In this document: one piece after another, positions 1 through 20,500 of the stretch
How the letters are laid out: every line of letters begins with the position of its first letter
How positions within the stretch are numbered: position 1 is the stretch's first letter
From: Mastigias papua
Taxonomy: Eukaryota; Cnidaria; Scyphozoa; Rhizostomeae; Mastigiidae
NCBI GenBank assembly: GCA_964019165.1
Contig: OZ025267.1
Span: 15,557,029 to 15,621,028 of the forward strand
Direction: 5' to 3'
Length of the DNA: 64,000 bases
Position numbers and translations under genes: made by a program
Notes under the pieces: generated by a model
Databases searched by the model: none
What the model was told of the DNA's origin: nothing
Seen by the model: only the letters and a program-made list of their open reading frames with translations

Positions 1-533
1 TACTCAAAAACAATGCATATTCAAGAGTAAAGAGTAACTACATAAGAAAATCAAAGGAAAGATGAACGAAAAAATAAGACAAAATTTAGAAAATTTGAGC
101 CTAGTTTTAGGTAATTTATTAAGAAACTTGAACCTCGGGCCACAAAATAGTTTACTTATACAAAGAAAAATGTGTAGCAACGATGTCGGGCATCAACATA
201 ACATGAATTTCAGTAGAACAATTCCTAGGACCTTGCCATCCACGGCACAGAAGTACTGCGTAGTTCAGGGGTGTCATCCTGAGAAGTGAAGTGGGGGAAC
301 AACGCCTATGATCTCACCCAATATTCAACCTCGTTTCCCTTCCATGGCATCCTTGGCGTAAATGGCATAGATATCTTCGAAGAATTGACAGCACGAATGT
401 AAGCATTTGTCTTGTATATTCAGAGGATTACGCTTCAAGTTCTAGGCTCACAATACTTTATCTCAACGACTAGAAAAGCATCACCTGATTCATCACATTT
501 TGCCATTTTCGATAGATAATTATTTTATTTGCG
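1..533. other. Region beyond WDR55 3' end, no gene seen
   Basis: AT-rich sequence past the WDR55 poly(A) signal. The short frame at 62-289 has no family resemblance or splice context. Nothing else was recognised. Confidence 0.5.
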
Positions 534-539
534 AGTTAA
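534..539 (-). terminator. WDR55: Candidate WDR55 polyadenylation signal
   Basis: AATAAA on the minus strand, about 190 nt past the WDR55 stop codon. It gives a short 3' UTR. No cDNA supports it. Confidence 0.5.
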
Positions 540-730
540 TAATGAGAAAGATACAATATCGAAAAGGAAATTACTACAACTCATGAAAATCAGGCTTGTT
601 TGTTACCGTTAGTTTCCATGAAACAAACAGTAACTCAATCGTTAATTCAAATAATCCGTCTCCTTTCGCAGGCTTTCTAACGCCTATATTAAACAAAAGA
701 GACAAAAAGTTGTAAATACCGCAATATTCT

Positions 731-8027
<7,297 letters not shown>

Positions 8028-9661
8028 CTATACAAATGAAGAACTTCACAGTACTGCAGTTTTGAACAAAAAACAAAGACAACATTGCATAAAAGAAAAC
8101 AAAAATGAATAATTGAGAAAGCATAATGTTGCTTCTAGTTCACCAAGCTTCAATAGTGAACAAAATTGTTTAGTATGGAAAGAATTTATCCCTGAAACAC
8201 AAAATCCACTCTCATCACCATCTGTCACCATCTCTGAAATGACATTGTAAAGCTATTCACAGAGCAAATTTTACCACCCACCTGAAAAGCTATTCCATAA
8301 TCATGCTCCATGAAATGAAGTGAAATCCATGGAATGAAACAAATTATAATTTTGTGTTATTAGTCAGAACCATTTACCACAAACCAACATCCAGCAAAAC
8401 TCTCCTTCCTCCCATAGGTCAGCAAATAAGTACTTTTGAGAATAATTGATGTTGTAGGTGGGAATCACAGCTTTTTTATATATTAGAGTACAAGAATGAC
8501 AACAAGAAGAGTCTAAATAAGTTTCAAAATAATTTTAGCAATATTGATGACTGATCCAGTGTGATAAGAAAGATTATTTCATGACAATTACTAAGTATGA
8601 CTATTACATAATGGTTGATATGCACTAATACAGTGTGACTTATACATAAATGCCTGACTGATGCTTGAGTCATCTTCAGTACAGTCTTGGAGAATAAAGG
8701 CCACAACAAATAACATTGTGAGGACAAGAAACCAGGAAGAATTGTCAATTTTCCAATTAACTCATCATGTTCATTACTTATTCATTGTGGTTCCTATTCT
8801 AAAAATTATAATTAAGCTGCACTTTCAGACTAATGTATTCCATCTCAACAAATAAGTGCTTGATTGAAATCCGTGGACCATTTGTAGGTAGTTTACTAAA
8901 CTCTGCAGTCTGGGTGGTGACACAAACCTTAAATAATTGGGAATGGAAAGAAGAATTCCCCAGGGAAGAATGGAGATATGGGGACTTTGCCCCCAAGAAC
9001 ATTTTAAGTGCAAATCCTTTTGGTTTTCGGAAAATACTTTCGTGGACTATTGTGATATGTCCATTCTAAATATAAAACAGATGAATGTAATGGTGTTTTT
9101 GACACTTTTGGACAGCTTTACCTACAATCATGCGTACAGTAGGGAGATTCAAAATCAGCAAAAGCCAAGTTCAGATTGACTTTAGTCCCAATAACTAGCG
9201 ACTCAAGTAGAAAAACTAAAGCCACAAGGATATAGAGAGTGCTAAAGCGTATAATAAAATACATTTGCAAGAAGAAAAGTGGAGGGGGTCCAGCCCCCCT
9301 CCCCGTCGCCCATGCGGGTGCTGAGACTATTAGGGATGTAACACCACCGCACACCCCAAATTTACACTCCTGATAGGAGCAGGTCTTGGCATAGAAAATT
9401 TTCCAATTTCAGGTCGGCTAGTAGGTACTTACAGTCAAGTTGATTGTAAGTACCTAGACAGTGTCAACCAAGAGCCAGAGCCAGGCACCTGTGAGGCGGC
9501 CTAGAGCTAGAGAGCAGCGCGCGTGGTCTACTCGGTGTTCTCTTCCTTCAGTTTTACAATGAGCACCTGCATCAAGTTGGCTGAAAATTTTAGATTTGAT
9601 TTGACTTAATATGAAATAACTTCTATTATTACCTTGTTTTATTAACTCCTGCACTGTTTAC

Positions 9662-9705
9662 ATTTCCTGGACTTCCGCAGAACTTAACTCAAATGTTCCC
9701 GCCAT
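9662..9705 (-). CDS. Candidate first exon upstream of WDR55
   Basis: AACATGGCGG is a good initiation context. It reads MAGTFELSSAEVQE and ends at GAAAT|GTAAAC (phase 2). It lies upstream of WDR55 on the same strand, in a locally GC-richer stretch. No partner exon that keeps the frame into the exon at 8027 was found, so it may be a WDR55 5' exon joined through an unseen exon, or a coincidence. Confidence 0.3.
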
Positions 9706-9840
9706 GTTAAGTAGCACCACCTTTATTGTCGACAACAACAACACGAACAACACGTCGTGTTAGTTAAGGAGGTGGCGGCCACCCATCAGTGATGCTGGCC
9801 GGCACAAACGACTAACTCCCGCTGATTTCAGTTGCTAATA
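9690..9840 (-). promoter_or_regulatory. Possible WDR55 promoter region
   Basis: A short GC-richer patch (GGAGGTGGCGGCCACC, GCTGGCCGGC) in otherwise AT-rich DNA, just upstream of the candidate ATG exon. No TATA box could be assigned. This is inference from composition and position. Confidence 0.25.
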
Positions 9841-12745
9841 TGCCCACAATCCATGGAAACTTTAAAAGTGTAAGCTGAGATGAAGCCTAACCAACTGAGA
9901 GCTCTACTATCTGTTCTGATGACATTTGAAGCTTTCACTGTGATAGAATGCAGTTGTTGTCAGGTGCCCCCTTCCCCCTTTAGCTTCATAACTTGTAATG
10001 ACACTTCAACAAGGATGAATCCCAAATTTGCTATTATGATTAAGTGAAGATAGCTCCTTTCTTGACTCTCAAAGACGTAGCACAGTGCCATACAAGTGTG
10101 ACAAATCCCTTAAAATCTCAAAAAAATAATTCACCATTAAATTCTCATTCGAAGACTCCTCGTTGACAACGCATCTAATTACATCACAGCAGCCAATAAG
10201 GAAGATACAGAGGAACGCTAAGTGTACAGCTTTTATGCATCTTAAGATACCAGCAAAAGTTAAACTAAATAGCTGAACAGCGGATGACTGATTATATCCC
10301 CTTTAATGTGCTGTTGGTGACCAACTGTAACAACCAGGCCTTGACGGGATTATTGTTTGTTGAAGTGAAAACATCTGTGTCGGAAAGGGACTAATGCGTT
10401 AGAAAGTGAAGATGAAGAAAGCAGAGAAGGATAGCAGAACGACCAAAGAGGAGAGAAATAAAGCACTGAGTAGACACGAGCGCATCACGTGTCGAAGAGG
10501 TGACAATATGCGCTGGTGTCCCCACTTGAGAGGACATTGCCTTTAACGGAACTATGGTCAGTTCCCAAAGTAAGGCACCTTTGGCATATAAGTTCATATC
10601 TAAAATTGGATAAAATTCAAGAAAAAAGCTATTGACGTCATGAAGACAAGAATTCAACTTCCATGAAAACAAAACTAAATAAGAAACAAGCATTTCTACT
10701 GACCCAGAACTGCGACGATGACATATCTGATGCAGCTCAGTAAAATGGGAAAAGTACCAAAAATGCTACAAATACTTGAATAAAATCAATCTCTACCACT
10801 CCCAGTATACAGAATCTTGAAACCTGGAGTTTGCATTTGCTCACCAAATATCTCAACCCCACGCTTCAAAGTGCATCTGAAAGTATGTTGCGAATAGGAA
10901 AATACGAAAACCATCGATTACGCTCAACCAAAGACGTAGGAAGCAGTAAGAAGGTGGAGGGCACAGGAGCTGAAGAGCACTTATGCTACTGGCTGCATCC
11001 TATATTTTATGAGCCACGCCTACCTACACGTCCCAGCTACTGATCCGTCTTTGTACAAAACGGAGAGAAAAATACCTGCGTTTTGTAAAACCGTTCACAC
11101 TACTCCGCAAAAAAACGCACAAAAACGGAGGTTTTCGAAAACGCTCTTCAAAGTGAATATTAACAAAAACGAAGGTCTTTGAAAACGTTCTACATCAGTC
11201 TGAACGCACAAAAACGGATAAATGGAAAAAGGCTGTCATAGTAACAACGGAAAATACATACTCAATGGCACTAGCTCAATGTGACCTCATAAAAACTGAG
11301 CAGTGTGGACGGATTGAGGCCACAAAAACGGATATTTTTTCCTCCTTTTTTGTGAGCAGTGTTAACGCACAAAAACTGATGTTTTATCTCCATTATTGTA
11401 CAAAAATTGAGTGTATGTCGAAACGGTGCATTCATTAGTGTTTGTGGTTTTTTGAGGAAATGTACAGTCCTACAGTATTTCAGCATTAATCGCCTTTTGA
11501 ATATGTCTTACGGGAAATACAGTTTCAGTTCTCGAACAAATCGGTTTTCGAACAGTGTTTCGGAACGAATTGCGTACGAAAACCGAGGTTACACTGCATA
11601 TTTGTTTCGAAGCAAATGAAGAGACATTCCAACTTTGCTAGGGCTTCGCACATAGTTTTTCTGTGGCTCTATCTTCAGGTAATGGGCATCTTGTACAGTT
11701 TTGAGGGCACTTTTCTACCATCTGCAAATGGAAGCACGTGCCCTCAATACCCATCTGCCAACTCCTATGTCCCTGCTTTCAAAACAAAAATGCGACATCT
11801 GGGTCCAGTTTCAGAGTTTATGCAATTGGGTTTCCTCTACCTATCGATCGGTACATCCAGTGTTGTAGAGAGGCTTTAGATGCCATAGAAAAATGAAAAA
11901 TTGGGCCCTATGGTGTCAAGGGAGGTAGAAAACAACACGAGAGTCTTTCTGACTAAAGATTTTTTAGACTCCTGGATTCCAAAGAGCTCGGCAACTTGAC
12001 CCTTCCACTCTCGGTGCCCGTAGCTACATCATATATACTCTCAGGTGCCAAATAAACGTCCCCCCCGTTTATTAATTGTTGGGGTTTTTCCCAACCCCCG
12101 GGCCCTATTAGGACTCCCATTACCGATTCGTGCAATAGACAAAAATGACTAGCAGATATAGTACAACAGGGTATGTCACGCTAAATGAGTTGTCATCCGC
12201 TAAATAGCATCTGGATCAAACAAATATTTTAAAGGATCTTTATAATATGAAGAATATCATGTGATGTGTAATCATTTAAATAATTAATATGCTATTTCCC
12301 ATGCGAATGTTAACTTAGCTACGAGGGTTTCAAGTCAGACGCATAACATCATTACTTGCAACTCAGTTTTGGGCAATAAGAACCGCAAGATGCTACGTCA
12401 CATGGAGCTCAGTATACATTTTTTCCTTCTTTGTTGCTACTTTATTTCAAAAATCGCTCTTGTACAAAGCCATTGGTAGGACATGAACCGTAAGAACTGG
12501 ATTAGCTATTACAAAAGGTGAACTTCTCCTACATCTGGTGAAAACTGCATTGCGAGACCGATAAGTGATCAGGATCCTTAGAACTAACGATAATATGTAG
12601 AAAACAACTTGCAATGCTATGATTGCACCTGGATATCAATCCAATATTTGCAAGCATCTAATAGAAATGGGGAGCAAGATAGTATGACATGCAGCTGGTG
12701 GCATGTAAAGGTCAACAAAGGAGTTATTGGAACACGAAATCTAAT

Positions 12746-12892
<147 letters not shown>

Positions 12893-13182
12893 TTGAATGT
12901 CAAAAGGGGATATGAACGAACATAAATACCGTTACACACCTGCCAAATGAAAGTCTATGCTTATGGTCTGACCTGAGAACCCCGTTAGGCTACTACGAAG
13001 AGATCTACTCCCACCACTTACAGTATTGATTTCTATATGCAGATAGAGTAAGAGGTACACTCTTGCTTTCAGCACGAAGATTTTATATGAAATGAGCTAT
13101 GTAACACTGCATTGTATATATCAAACTATCACCTAATGAGCGAAGGAGCATTTGGACTCAATCAAATGGACCATAGACCCTA

Positions 13183-13372
<190 letters not shown>

Positions 13373-14281
13373 ACACACATTCATTTATCACTACAGAGAG
13401 ACAAGCAGACAGGGAAAGAAAAAGCGCAAGAAAGAGATAGGAAGTGGGAGAGAGGAAAATGAAAAAAATGAACGGTAAATAAACAAAATTTAACAACAAA
13501 TCGAAACTCTAAGTTCTGAATAACAAAATTCACGGCAACGTCTATGATAAAAAGAGATGAAATGTGTCAAATATTCTATACAATCGTGTCAAATGTGCAA
13601 ATGAATTAGTCAACAGTAATAGATGGCCCTTTATGATGTCTCTTATAATGTCAGGCTCAAAAACATGTTCTGCACGCTTAGTCGAAATTGATTGTAGCCT
13701 AGTTTAAAGCCACAGACTTCGAGCAGCAAAATATAAATGGACGAACTTCATTCGTCTATATTCACCCATTACTGGTTCCAAGAAACACCACAATGGCATT
13801 AACCTTTTGTGTTGCGAATATGAGGTGTGATGCTAGAGATCTAGCAGTAGGACCGAGCCAAACAATCCCTCATTTACATATTTTACAGCCGTCGTTAATT
13901 GTGCATATGATGAAGTCACACGAGTCATTCAAATAGTGTTGTGTTCATAAGCATCCAAATTCTGAAAGCCCACGTTGACTATTGAAATTCGTGTAAAATC
14001 CATGCAAGTATCCTCAACATGGACTTCATTCTTCTTCTTTCTAGTTCAATGTAACAGACTTTACAAGCTGATGGATCCACGCAGTCGCACTTTGTTGAAG
14101 AAGCTCTCATGTTGATGTCATTCTCCAGCTCATGGCCATGCCCATAACTTCCTGGATGTATATTCCAAAATTACAACTATGGACAAAGGTGTCTTGCGAT
14201 ATTTCACTAATGGCACCATTTTGGAAACGAATCTTCCTCTGTCTGAGTAATCTCTAAATGAGGTTGTCTAAAAATGACAAT

Positions 14282-14536
14282 TTAGAATTTTCCAGTGCTA
14301 TACAAAGCTTGGTACCTCTCTTCACCCAGTTTAACCTTTTCTTTAATTTCCGATTGCATCAACGCTAATTGCGATTTCATGTCCACGTAATACTGAAAAT
14401 CAGCGAATTCCTCTTCATTGAAGTATTTATCTAAAAAGTTCGCAACATTTTCGCCACGTCTATCGTTAACTTCTCGTAAGTGGCACGCCTCTTCATGCTG
14501 ACTTCGTAACTTATCAATTTTTGATACTAACGTTTC
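14282..14536 (-). CDS. SHROOM: Shroom terminal exon: second half of ASD2 and stop
   Basis: It reads ETLVSKIDKLRSQHEEACHL, then REVNDRRGENVANFLDKYFN, ADFQYYVDMKSQLALMQSEI and KLGEERYQALYSTGKF, followed by TAA. It contains the NxDRRE-like and KLGEEQ-like signatures of the Shroom C-terminus. The acceptor is TTTCATTTGTAG. The end falls at the normal family C-terminus, with no extension. Confidence 0.95.
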   Translation of the reverse strand, partial: ETLVSKIDKLRSQHEEACHLREVNDRRGENVANFLDKYFNEEEFADFQYYVDMKSQLALMQSEIKEKVKLGEERYQALYSTGKF

Positions 14537-17500
14537 CTACAAATGAAAAACAGAGCCAAGGGTCAGCTAGCTAAAAAGTGATATAGTCAAAAAATCTAAA
14601 TAAAATTTATAATTATTCCGAAGACATTCGCAAAAAATTTCAGAGATTGAAACCTTCAATTCACAGGCATGAAGAGAACAAAGAACCTTTCACGCTATTC
14701 CCCATACTGAGCCCTTGCAGAGCTTCCATACTTCGGAGAAATTGGCTTCTATAGGATGAAAGCTGGTGGAAGGTTCTCGTCACATTATAACAAGATATCT
14801 TCATCAATACCAATAATGATAAACTATTTATATACCGTTGAATTACAATCATAGCGAATGGCTGACAAGTGAAAACTAGCTTTCAAAAATGACAAACACA
14901 GGTAATTAAATTATGATTAAAAACTATCTTAATAAATATATCTAAAAGTATCAAAAATTTGAGAAATATCTTCTACATGATCTATAACTGGAATCGAGCT
15001 ATATCCGTCTTATCTCATTCCTAAAGCTGTTACATGTTGGAGCCATACGCATCGGCGAATGAAACTTACTATTATATTTTCTATGGTAAATTTCGACGTT
15101 CTTGCTGGTAGCAAAATAATGCCATTGCTACTAAGGAGATTGCATTGGAGTTTCTTTTGAGAGAAAATGTCTTTCATGCACCTGGGAAAAGCACCCAAAC
15201 GTAGACTTATGATTACAAAGAAGTAGCTCGTACGATACATACCCTTTTCTGTTTATCTTCTTCTTCTGACATGTCAAGATCCTGCAGCATTTGTTCATAT
15301 CGATGTAGCCTCTGTGTCAATGATAATAACAATGCAACGATTTTATTTAGTTCTCCAATAAAGAGTTCATATTTTGAGAATTCAGTCTGGTTTGCCTTCC
15401 TTTCAACCAAACCACGAACTCTCTTGCCCAAATCTTCATTCAATTTAATCTCCTCCGCGATTTCCTGCTCTTGCAGTTTTAGTTCCTCGATCTTCTTTTG
15501 AATACTGTCAATCAAGGTCGCCTGCAAAAGATTATGACAATTAAAGTTGATATCACATAATTGATTGAAGAAGAAGAAAAGCAAAGGCTTCACAACGCCG
15601 TTCAATGGTGAAGCTGATATACAAAGGTAACATTGCATAATTGAGTGAAGCCCCTCTTGGAACAGGCCCCATCACAGAGGATCATGAACACCATCATATA
15701 GACTGATGCTCAAATTTAGACTGCTCTTATAAAATTCTGGAGAAAAGGAGTTTTGACAAAAAGCTTTTTATGCAACACGTGTCAAATAGCTTTACAGTCC
15801 CCCCTTGGAAAAAGCCCTCACCACGAATACGGCCCCATCAAAAAATATCATAAATAAATAAGCTCCAAGTAGAATGATTGGAGGATATACGGTATTTAAA
15901 TAACTTTTCAATATTCTATGTCCTGATAGCAAAAATATTCCAACAGAGAAATATTAATTACCTTTTTATGGTCAAGTTCTTCTAACCTTGGACTTAACGT
16001 GGAACTGTTTGATCGACTTCCGCTTGATGGGGAGTCAATTTTCAATGGGCTGTCACCCGGGAGTTCATTTTCTTTATACTCTCCTTGATCATCGTCATCG
16101 ACTGGTCCAGGACTATACGTTTGACAATCCTGCTCTAGCAGTTCTTCCCTGGAACCCTTGAAGCCTTCGTCATAACCATGATTATAATCATCCTCAAATT
16201 CTGATGGTCCTGTCGTAGGGCTATTTCTCGGACTAGAATCAGACATACTGTACGGTCTGACACCTATACCAGAGTCCATAGTTGATGTGCTTATATTCGA
16301 GTCTGTACTTACGCATGAGCTGTTACGGCTCGCACCAAAATTATGAGGATCTTTTTTCTTTCTGTTAATCACACGTTGCGGTCTTTCCTTCTCGGGAGGT
16401 GATGCGATTAGAAGCTCATCAGGTGGTGGGGGTAAAGCGTCGATATCTGTAACGGGAAATTCTCCTCCCTCTTCTACTACAGCTAAATTGCGTTCGTCTC
16501 CATTAATCTCATCCAGTTCCGCAATACTATCAGAACTAGGCTCCTTCGCATGCGCAGTTGATGGAGGGGGCGGAGATGATACAGGTTTTGCCTCTTCGTT
16601 GGCTCTCTCGTCAAATAGCGGATCGACATCATCGATGCAAGTTTCTATCGGCATAACATTCTGTACAGAGGAATTTAGTGGCTGTGAGGCTTGATCACTA
16701 AAACGCCTGAAAAACAAAGGCAAGTACTTCACAATTATGCAGTCTTAAGCTAGGTTATTAATGATATTTTTCAGAATGACAGAGCAACATCATTCTTCCT
16801 TCAAACACGTGAAAATGCATTTGACGAGCTGAAAATAAATCAAACACGACCCCCTTGACGGTTACCTTTAATATTATTTTGACTTTTCTTTAATATTACT
16901 ATCTTCTTAGTATAGGTCGTATGCTAAACCACAATGATGTATTTAGCATTTAGTTTTTAGAATAGGTTAAACTAGTTACAAATTGGTATCTTTATATTTC
17001 TTTGTTCAACTAAATACATTAAATAGTTCGCTAATGAACTTGTTATGCTGAAGGGTTATCGTGTATAAATATATAAGAAATGAAGTGAAAAAATCCCTTC
17101 AAACCAATGACGAGTTACGCATAGGTTTCATTCTCTGCAAGCAAGTCGATTTCCTTTTACATAACTCTCAATCAACTAGACCTTTATCTCACTCAATATT
17201 GTGCTAACGAAGGAGGGGAACACAAATCTGACCGGAAACTCCTTATCGTCAAAAAAATTTGCGTTATTCACTGGCTATTCCAAAGACTTTAGCAAAGAAT
17301 GTGCTATAATAAGCACATGCACTTATGGCTGTAAACTGCACGTGACACGCTACAGACAATAAGCAGAACACTGCTCAAAAATAAATCTCAATCCCTGTTG
17401 AATTTCAAAGGAGACGTAAGACAAATCGACATATGATGTAAAATATACTATATGATTCTAGATTTACTTTAATACATAAATTATTTATAAATTTATGATG

Positions 17501-20500
17501 AATCTCACATCACTAGGAATCAACTAGCCTAAATACTATTATATTTGTACGTAAATACGCGGTTATTTTTAATAAGAACATCGACTTTTGATGAAACCTA
17601 GTTATGTTCTTAACTTTTTTGGTTTGAAAGCTTAAAATGTTCTTAACATGCTGTTAATCTCCTTGTTTCTAAAATGTGCACTGATTTCTCAAAAGAGCGA
17701 TAATTGCTCTGAAAAGGAGCCGTGGGTGAATTTTTAGCACATATGTCTGTGAATTCACCTTGCGTCCATTAAATTTTTGGCAAGAGGCTCTTTACTGTAA
17801 ATATTTGTAGCGTTTTCTTAGTCTTTTGCATGTATCTTACTCTTTTTATCTTATGTTCTTTGAAAGGAAGTTATGAAGCCTTGCCATATTCTTAACATGT
17901 TCTTGACTTTTTGGCATTTGAAGCCTTACGTTCTTATATGGTTTGTTCTTATAAAAGAAAACGTGCAGTTGTTTTCATTTGTTGGAACATTTCTGTAAAC
18001 TTTCGAATTCCATTTGTTTCTTTATTATGTATTTAGAGGCTATATGTAAATATTTGTTCGAAATAAAATAAGATCACATACATACAAACACACACACAAA
18101 CACAAACGCAAGCACAAACACACACAATTCCCTCGATATCTAACTCGTCCTAACGCCAATATTCAAGCAACTAGTCAAATCTGCAAAAAGTTGCAAACTG
18201 AAAATGATATATAATGAGCAGAAACATAAATACTCCATACCTGTTACTAAAGGATTCTCTCTTTCTCGAAACTTCCGGAAAATAATCAGTCTGTATACTG
18301 ATACTTCTCCTCCCTTTCTTTTCATCAATTTCTATAGTTTCTTGTGACTCCATAGTTTCACTAACTACCAGGGTTCTGCCTCTGGGTGAGCGAGCCTCCT
18401 CTTCAATACGAACGAGATTGCTGTTATTTTGCCGTTGCTCGCGCAAAAGGCGGGACAATATTGTGTTATCGTCATCCGTTGCAATCATTGGGGTCTCTTG
18501 TGGGCCTAAAAAGTGCAAAAACAGCCATTTTTAATTGAAGTCACAACGAAAGTGGAAACTTCAGTATTTCATGATTACTCTACTAAAAACTACCAAAAAA
18601 GTATACTATAAAGTGGGTCCCTCATAAAAATATAAGTACTGTAGACATGAAAATGAAAAGCCAATTAGAGAAGATTGAGCTGCAAGTTTCTCAAACGTTC
18701 ATTAAGAGCACACCTATCAACGCTTGGGATATAATTTATAACAATGTGTAAATAACCTTAATAAGAAAAACCTACAAGTACAGCCAAACTTCTCAATTGC
18801 TAAATACATAAAGTAGACAGCTATGACGCTGACGTTGTTAAATATGCAGTTTCTGGTACACAGAATTCATAGATGTATTTCATATATTACAACAAACCTG
18901 GAGATAAGTCCAGACTAGTCGTTGAGCAAGCTCTTGAGAAAACACTAGGCCCATTGCTTAATCTTCTTACTTGGTCAACAGTATTTAATTGATCTTGTGA
19001 TGAGTTTAAGCTACTGCTGGATGAACCTCCTGCAGAGGAGCCGTGATGAACTGGCCTCGCAATGGGCTCCATTTGACCAATGGAATATCGAAACTTAGGA
19101 TCTTTTCTCATAAGTTCTTGATGAAATTTCTTCGCAGCCTCCCTCATCTGATTTGCAGGTAGCGTCGAAGACTTTCTCTCCGATCTTGCTACCAAGGTTT
19201 CATTTGGACGTAAATCTTCGCTAGAATGTCTAAAAGAAGCTTCCTTTTTATATAAACTGTCAGTGCTCGGTGCACAAGTTGCAATTGACTTTCTACCATG
19301 ACTAGCTCGATGGGTGTTAGGAACTGCTTCGTAACCAAGCGGTAAATACTGGGGCTCCGAGTTTTCTCCTTCTGATGGGAGGTGTGCTGATTTTGGTCTG
19401 ACCTTCCCAACTGACCGTCGCATAGGGGCCGTTCCTGGACGTCTGATATCTCTTCTGGGGCCCTCGAATTTCTCAGCCGGTAGAGATTTCGTGCGACCAT
19501 GTTGCAGTAACCCACCAGACCCTTCATTTGAAAGGGTGGGTGGGACAGCTTTACTTAAGGATGCTTGGCTGGCAGGCTCCTTTGGTTTTATAAAATCCGC
19601 ATCTTTTCTTTCGAGTGTCGGTGATTGTCTTCTGTAAAGGTGGTGATGATTATATTAATCATTTAAGTCTCATATAATTAACATTAAAACTAAAACTAAG
19701 ACTACCTTCAAGATCATTATCAATGTCACGACCACTAAAGCATAAAAATTCAGACACAAAGAAACAAAAAGAAGACAAAAAACAACAAAAGCAATGACCA
19801 ACTAACTAGGTCACGGCCACTAAAACAGACAACTACGAAACTACGAAACTACGAAACTACGAAACTACGAAACTACGAAACTACGAAACTACGAAACTAC
19901 GAAACTACGAAACAAAGAGAAAACAAAGAAAACAACAAAAGCATTGACCTACCAGACACTAAAACAGAATACTGAAAACAAAGAAACAAAGAGAAAACAA
20001 AGAAAACAACAAAAGCATTGACCTACCAGACACTAAAACAGAATACTGAAAACAAAGAAACAAAGAGAAAACAAAGAAAACAACAAAATCATTGACCTAC
20101 CAGACACTAAAACAGAATACTGAAAACAAAGAAACAAAGAGAAAACAAAGAAAACAACAAAATCATTGACCTACCAGACACTAAAACAGAATACTGAAAA
20201 CAAAGAAACAAAGAGAAAACAAAGAAAACAACAAAAGCATTGACCTACCAGACACTAAAACAGAATACTGAAAACAAAGAAACAAAGAGAAAACAAAGAA
20301 AACAACAAAAGCATTGACCTACCAGACACTAAAACAGAATACTGAAAACAAAGAAACAAAGAGAAAACAAAGAAAACAACAAAATCATTGACCTACCAGA
20401 CACTAAAACAGAATACTGAAAACAAAGAAACAAAGAGAAAACAAAGAAAACAACAAAATCATTGACCTACCAGACACTAAAACAGAATATTGAAAACAAA

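Noticed and set aside
8046..8231. Extra WDR55 exon reading MVTDGDESGF
   Set aside because: The acceptor TCATTTCAG is good and the acidic peptide is attractive as a WDR55 N-terminus, but no donor with a matching phase to the exon at 8027 was found.
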